A DNA stretch of 64,000 nucleotides from Dawidia soli (GTDB taxonomy: Bacteria > Bacteroidota > Bacteroidia > Cytophagales > Cyclobacteriaceae): contig NZ_JAHESC010000006.1 of assembly GCF_018598185.1 (NCBI RefSeq), positions 124,001-188,000 on the forward strand. Reading direction: 5' to 3'. The number at the start of each line of letters is the position of its first letter. Within the stretch, counting starts at the first letter, position 1. Below are positions 61,224 through 64,000 of the stretch, piece by piece. The notes beneath the pieces are model-generated. The model made no database searches. It saw nothing but the letters and a program-made list of their open reading frames with translations, and was not told the DNA's origin. The position numbers and the translations under genes were made by a program.

Positions 61224-62642
61224 CTATTGAAGAGTAAGGGTTGTTGCTGCAGGGAGCGGCTGTTCAGGTACGGGCCCGGGGTTGGTGCGAACTTTTGAAA
61301 GGATGGCCTCCAGCAGGGGCAGCATATTTTCCAGGCTGCGGGTCTTGATCAGGAAATTCCACAGGGATTCGAATTTTTTCCAACCACCGCTGTAGAGGAA
61401 ATGTTTAAGCATGTGTTTGGCAGAGTCGTGTGTCAGGCTTGCTTTTGTGATGTTGCTCCAACGGTAGAACTCCCGGTACGCCCAATGATATCCTTCTTCC
61501 AGGGTTTCGGCCGACATGCGCCGTGTTTGGTATACTACGTGCCGTGTGTCGTATCGGTCCCAATTGTCCGTGAGGATACGTCCCTGGCGTTGCATGTCAG
61601 CATACAAGGCGGTGCCGGGGTAGGGGGTGAGGATGTGGTAGGTGGAAGTAGTGATGCCGTTGCTGACGCCCCAGTCTACTGTGCGTTTAAAAACATCGGC
61701 GTCGTCATCGTCCAGACCGAATACGAAACTGCCGTTGATCATGACGCCCAGCGAATGCAGGCGCTTGACTGCTCGCTGATAATCTTTCTGCAGGTTTTGT
61801 TTTTTGTTACTCTGTCGCAGGTTTTCCGGCGAGAAGGTCTCGAACCCTACAAACAAGCTTCGCAGTCCGGCTTCCGCCGCTTTCTCGATCAGATCGCCCC
61901 GCAGGATCGAGTCGATTGTCGCCGCGCCCTGGAACACCCGGTTCATACCTTTCATACCTTCAAAGAGCGCTGAGGCAAATTTTACGTTGCCCAGCAGGTG
62001 GTCGTCGAGGAAATAAAGATGGCGCCCGGGCAGCCGGTCGATCTCCGCGAGGGCATCGTCCACGGTCTGGGTATAGAACGTTTTTCCGCCTTCGAAAAAG
62101 GCATCTTTATAACAGAATGTGCAATGGTGCGGGCAGCCGCGTGTTACCACGATAGAATTAGGAACGAGGTACAGATGCCGTTTGATCAGGTCGCGCCGGA
62201 TCGGCGGGACACCCGCCAGCGTGCGTACGGCGGAGGAGTAACGCTTCTGCGGCCGCTTGGCGCGGAAGTCGCGCAGGAACTGCGGAAAGGTATCTTCACC
62301 GGGGCCGAGGAAAATCGTATCGGCGTGCGGCGCGGCTTCTTCCGGCAGCGACGTTACGTGTAGCCCGCCCAGCACGACATACACACCCCTGGCCCGGTAA
62401 TGGTCGGCAAACGCGTAGGCGCGATAAGCGTTGGTGATATATACCTGTATCACGACCAGGTCGGGCCGATCGTCGAGGTTGACACGCTCTACGTGCTGGT
62501 CTTGCAGCTCGACCTCGTCGTACGGCGACAGGTAAGAAGCGAGCGTGGCCAGCCCCAGCGGTGGGAAAAGTGAATATTTGATTGGGCGCCAGAACGGGCT
62601 CTCAGCTTCCGTCAGTGCAGGCAATATCATCTTGACCTTCAT
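61224..62642 (-). CDS. B12-binding-domain radical SAM protein
   Basis: A 472-aa protein. The N-terminal cobalamin-binding-like region (1-130) includes YSLFPPLGLATLASYLSPYDEVELQDQHVE and VYVVLGGLHVTSLPEE. The radical SAM core has the CxxxCxxC cluster in TRGCPHHCTFCYKDAFF. A C-terminal DUF4070-like region follows. Proteins of this type act on hopanoids, Mg-protoporphyrin or unknown lipids; here no biosynthetic cluster is evident, so substrate remains open. The CreD gene follows 19 bp downstream. Confidence 0.93.
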   Translation of the reverse strand: MKVKMILPALTEAESPFWRPIKYSLFPPLGLATLASYLSPYDEVELQDQHVERVNLDDRPDLVVIQVYITNAYRAYAFADHYRARGVYVVLGGLHVTSLPEEAAPHADTIFLGPGEDTFPQFLRDFRAKRPQKRYSSAVRTLAGVPPIRRDLIKRHLYLVPNSIVVTRGCPHHCTFCYKDAFFEGGKTFYTQTVDDALAEIDRLPGRHLYFLDDHLLGNVKFASALFEGMKGMNRVFQGAATIDSILRGDLIEKAAEAGLRSLFVGFETFSPENLRQSNKKQNLQKDYQRAVKRLHSLGVMINGSFVFGLDDDDADVFKRTVDWGVSNGITTSTYHILTPYPGTALYADMQRQGRILTDNWDRYDTRHVVYQTRRMSAETLEEGYHWAYREFYRWSNITKASLTHDSAKHMLKHFLYSGGWKKFESLWNFLIKTRSLENMLPLLEAILSKVRTNPGPVPEQPLPAATTLTLQ

Positions 62643-62691
62643 ATATTACTACAGAAGTACTTTTAAATTGAAAGTGTTTAAGTAAAAAAAA

Positions 62692-62994
62692 TTAATCGCG
62701 TTGCTGCCTTACCACGGCCTCGAGGGCGTCGATGTGTTTCTTGAAGGCATGCCGTCCGTTGGCTGTGATCTTGTATTTTGTTTTAGGTTTCCGCTCGACA
62801 AAAGATTTTGTCACGGCGACATAGTTTTCCCGTTCCAGCGCTTTCATGTGCGAGGCCAGGCTACCGTCTGACAATTTCAGCTCCTCTTTAAACGTATTAA
62901 AGTCAATAGCGTCGTGCACCAGCAGCATGGACATGATCTGCAGCCGGGTACTGTGCTCTAATACCTTATCGAGTTGTTCAAAAGGGTTTTTCAC
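62692..62994 (-). CDS. Winged-helix transcriptional regulator
   Basis: A 100-aa wHTH protein (STRLQIMSMLLVHDAIDFNTFKEELKLSDGSLASHMKALERENYVAVTKSFVERKPKTKYKITANGRHAFKKHIDALE), of the short MarR/ArsR-like family common in Bacteroidota beside membrane-protein genes. It lies 16 nt after the membrane protein upstream, so they are an operon; such pairs often regulate that membrane gene itself. Confidence 0.9.
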   Translation of the reverse strand: MKNPFEQLDKVLEHSTRLQIMSMLLVHDAIDFNTFKEELKLSDGSLASHMKALERENYVAVTKSFVERKPKTKYKITANGRHAFKKHIDALEAVVRQQRD

Positions 62995-63010
62995 GTCGTC
63001 GTTGCTTCAC

Positions 63011-63634
63011 TCACTTCTCATATTTTCGATACATAATACTGCCATAGAAAATATGTAATAAACCAAAACCGATTGCCCAAAAGATCAAACCGTAGCCCGG
63101 AAAACCTGTGGCAAGGAGCCCCAGGATTATTTCCGAATACCCCAGGTATCGTATCTCATCCACTGTATTGGCGCTGCCGTGTATGAGCGCCAACCCGTAG
63201 AATATGAGACACGCCGGGGCGGCCAGCCCGTAATGCCCGGTACCCAGCATGATCAGGACAAATATACCACCTGTAAGCAACGGTATCGACACACTGAGCA
63301 ACAATCTGCGACTGGCCGGCGTCCACAGACTGGAGCCGTCGCGTCGTGCCTTGCGGCTGCTCAGGAAAAAGCCGGTCGTCAATGACGCCGCCAGCACGGC
63401 AAGTGCCACGGCAATAAGCTTCAGCAACGTGGGTGGGTCCTGCACGGAGTAGATGCGGTACCGCAGCGGTGACACTGGATAATACGCAATAAAGTAGGCT
63501 GCCACCGCACCGGCCAGTGCATAGATGCCGGCCATGACACCCGACAGGCCGCTCAGGGAGATGAACTTCGCAGACCGCTCCATCATCGTGCGGATCGATG
63601 CGAGATCCTTTTCATACTCCTGGATTTTCTTCAT
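63011..63634 (-). CDS. Multi-pass membrane protein
   Basis: A 207-aa protein with about six hydrophobic helices (GLSGVMAGIYALAGAVAAYFIAYY, then LKLIAVALAVLAASLTTGFFL, then LLLSVSIPLLTGGIFVLIMLG and others) preceded by an amphipathic N-terminus. No transporter motif is seen. Encoded directly upstream of the wHTH regulator, 16 nt apart. Unknown function. Confidence 0.85.
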   Translation of the reverse strand: MKKIQEYEKDLASIRTMMERSAKFISLSGLSGVMAGIYALAGAVAAYFIAYYPVSPLRYRIYSVQDPPTLLKLIAVALAVLAASLTTGFFLSSRKARRDGSSLWTPASRRLLLSVSIPLLTGGIFVLIMLGTGHYGLAAPACLIFYGLALIHGSANTVDEIRYLGYSEIILGLLATGFPGYGLIFWAIGFGLLHIFYGSIMYRKYEK

Positions 63635-63744
63635 TACTAAAGTACTTTGTGTAACAAAGTAAACTTACGAACATTTTGGATCAGAGTTGCCAAAACCGCT
63701 GATAATTTTCGATAGACGCATCAACGTGTTGATAGTCAGATGTT

Positions 63745-64000
63745 CTAATAGCCGAGTTTTTTCAGCCAGGCGAGGCTTAGGTCCGGCCAGGTATTCAACG
63801 TCGGGTCCTTCGGCGCCATGCCGTATCCGTGGCCACCGTGGTCGTAGACATGCAGACTGGCCGGTATGCGGTATCTGCGCAATGCCTCGTAAAAAAGTAC
63901 ACTGTTTTCGGGCGGCACTACCTCGTCGTCGGTGGAGTGAACCAGGAAGGTAGGAGGGGTGTGAGCATTTACGCGGTTGTACGTCGAGAGTGAGTCGACA
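63745..64000 (-). CDS. Alpha/beta hydrolase (esterase-like), C-terminal part (5' end outside window)
   Basis: The frame enters at the right edge and stops at 63745. Visible are PPTFLVHSTDDEVVPPENSVLFYEAL, with the acid of the catalytic triad (D in STDD), and LHVYDHGGHGYGMAP, with the catalytic His. The ending PDLSLAWLKKLGY is typical of acetyl-xylan esterase-like hydrolases. The nucleophile Ser lies outside the window. Substrate unknown. Confidence 0.85.
   Translation of the reverse strand, partial: VDSLSTYNRVNAHTPPTFLVHSTDDEVVPPENSVLFYEALRRYRIPASLHVYDHGGHGYGMAPKDPTLNTWPDLSLAWLKKLGY

Overview
The window is Bacteroidota chromosomal DNA. Supporting signs are TonB-dependent receptors with carboxypeptidase-like N-terminal domains, a DUF4249-type lipoprotein, LytS/LytTR two-component pairs, CHAT/TPR proteins, several genes lacking a Shine-Dalgarno sequence, and a TTG/TAnnTTTG-type promoter at 28.7 kb. 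Gene content suits a free-living Cytophagales-like soil or water bacterium; the genus is not determinable by eye. Codon use differs between blocks: 28-41 kb favours G-ending codons and 57-60 kb favours C-ending codons.

Left chromosomal part (1-24.0 kb). First comes a LytS-type kinase (5' end outside the window) with a LytTR regulator, then a TonB receptor/DUF4249 pair. Next is a regulatory and efflux block (5.2-15.9 kb): a CHASE3-like membrane protein with a CheY-like receiver, an OmpR-type regulator with its kinase, a degenerate receiver, a three-gene RND efflux operon and an EF-hand lipoprotein. Four intergenic sites in this block carry TTTAAT-like hexamers repeated at exactly 11-bp spacing, which look like binding sites of the OmpR-type regulator. 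Then follow a PKD/beta-barrel protein, a TPR-CHAT protease-like protein and a convergent sigma/anti-sigma-like pair.

A probable integrated genomic island covers about 24.07-55.93 kb. On its right it abuts an intact tRNA-Pro gene with an adjacent tyrosine recombinase. On its left is a degenerate copy of the tRNA 3' end followed by what looks like the displaced original tRNA terminator. GGACAC-type repeats lie just inside both ends. Cargo from left to right: a four-gene cassette (253-aa protein, DUF5675-like protein, two small membrane proteins); a large inverted repeat and a structured non-coding stretch; a metal-resistance region (YnfA, MerR, MerF-like protein, P1B ATPase, TonB receptor, Cys-rich protein); an arsenic region (ArsR, arsenate reductase-like phosphatase, Acr3, ArsO-like flavoprotein, ArsN-like acetyltransferase, two SigZ-like sigma factors with Cys-rich tails, a PAP2 phosphatase, a CC-repeat mini-protein and a CC-tailed oxidoreductase); an XRE-ImmA/IrrE protease with a PIN-like partner; a bacterial ubiquitin-like operon (tandem beta-grasp Ubl ending in Gly, E2-like protein, JAB-E1 fusion); a replication/regulation module; a SymE-like toxin operon; and three tandem paralogous mini-proteins behind a DUF6934-like gene. 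No relaxase or type IV secretion genes were recognised.

The ubiquitin-like operon beside the ImmA/IrrE-PIN pair is the best candidate for an incompletely described, probably defensive system. A second non-obvious signal is a shared ECF-type promoter (TGCRTC, 15-17 bp, CGTC) in front of four genes around the two SigZ-like sigma factors. It suggests a self-contained thiol/metalloid stress regulon.

Right chromosomal part (56-64 kb): a carboxypeptidase-regulatory-domain protein, an ArsR-family regulator with a YjjG-like HAD phosphatase, PruA, CreD, a B12-binding radical SAM protein, a winged-helix regulator with a membrane protein, and the 3' part of an alpha/beta hydrolase.
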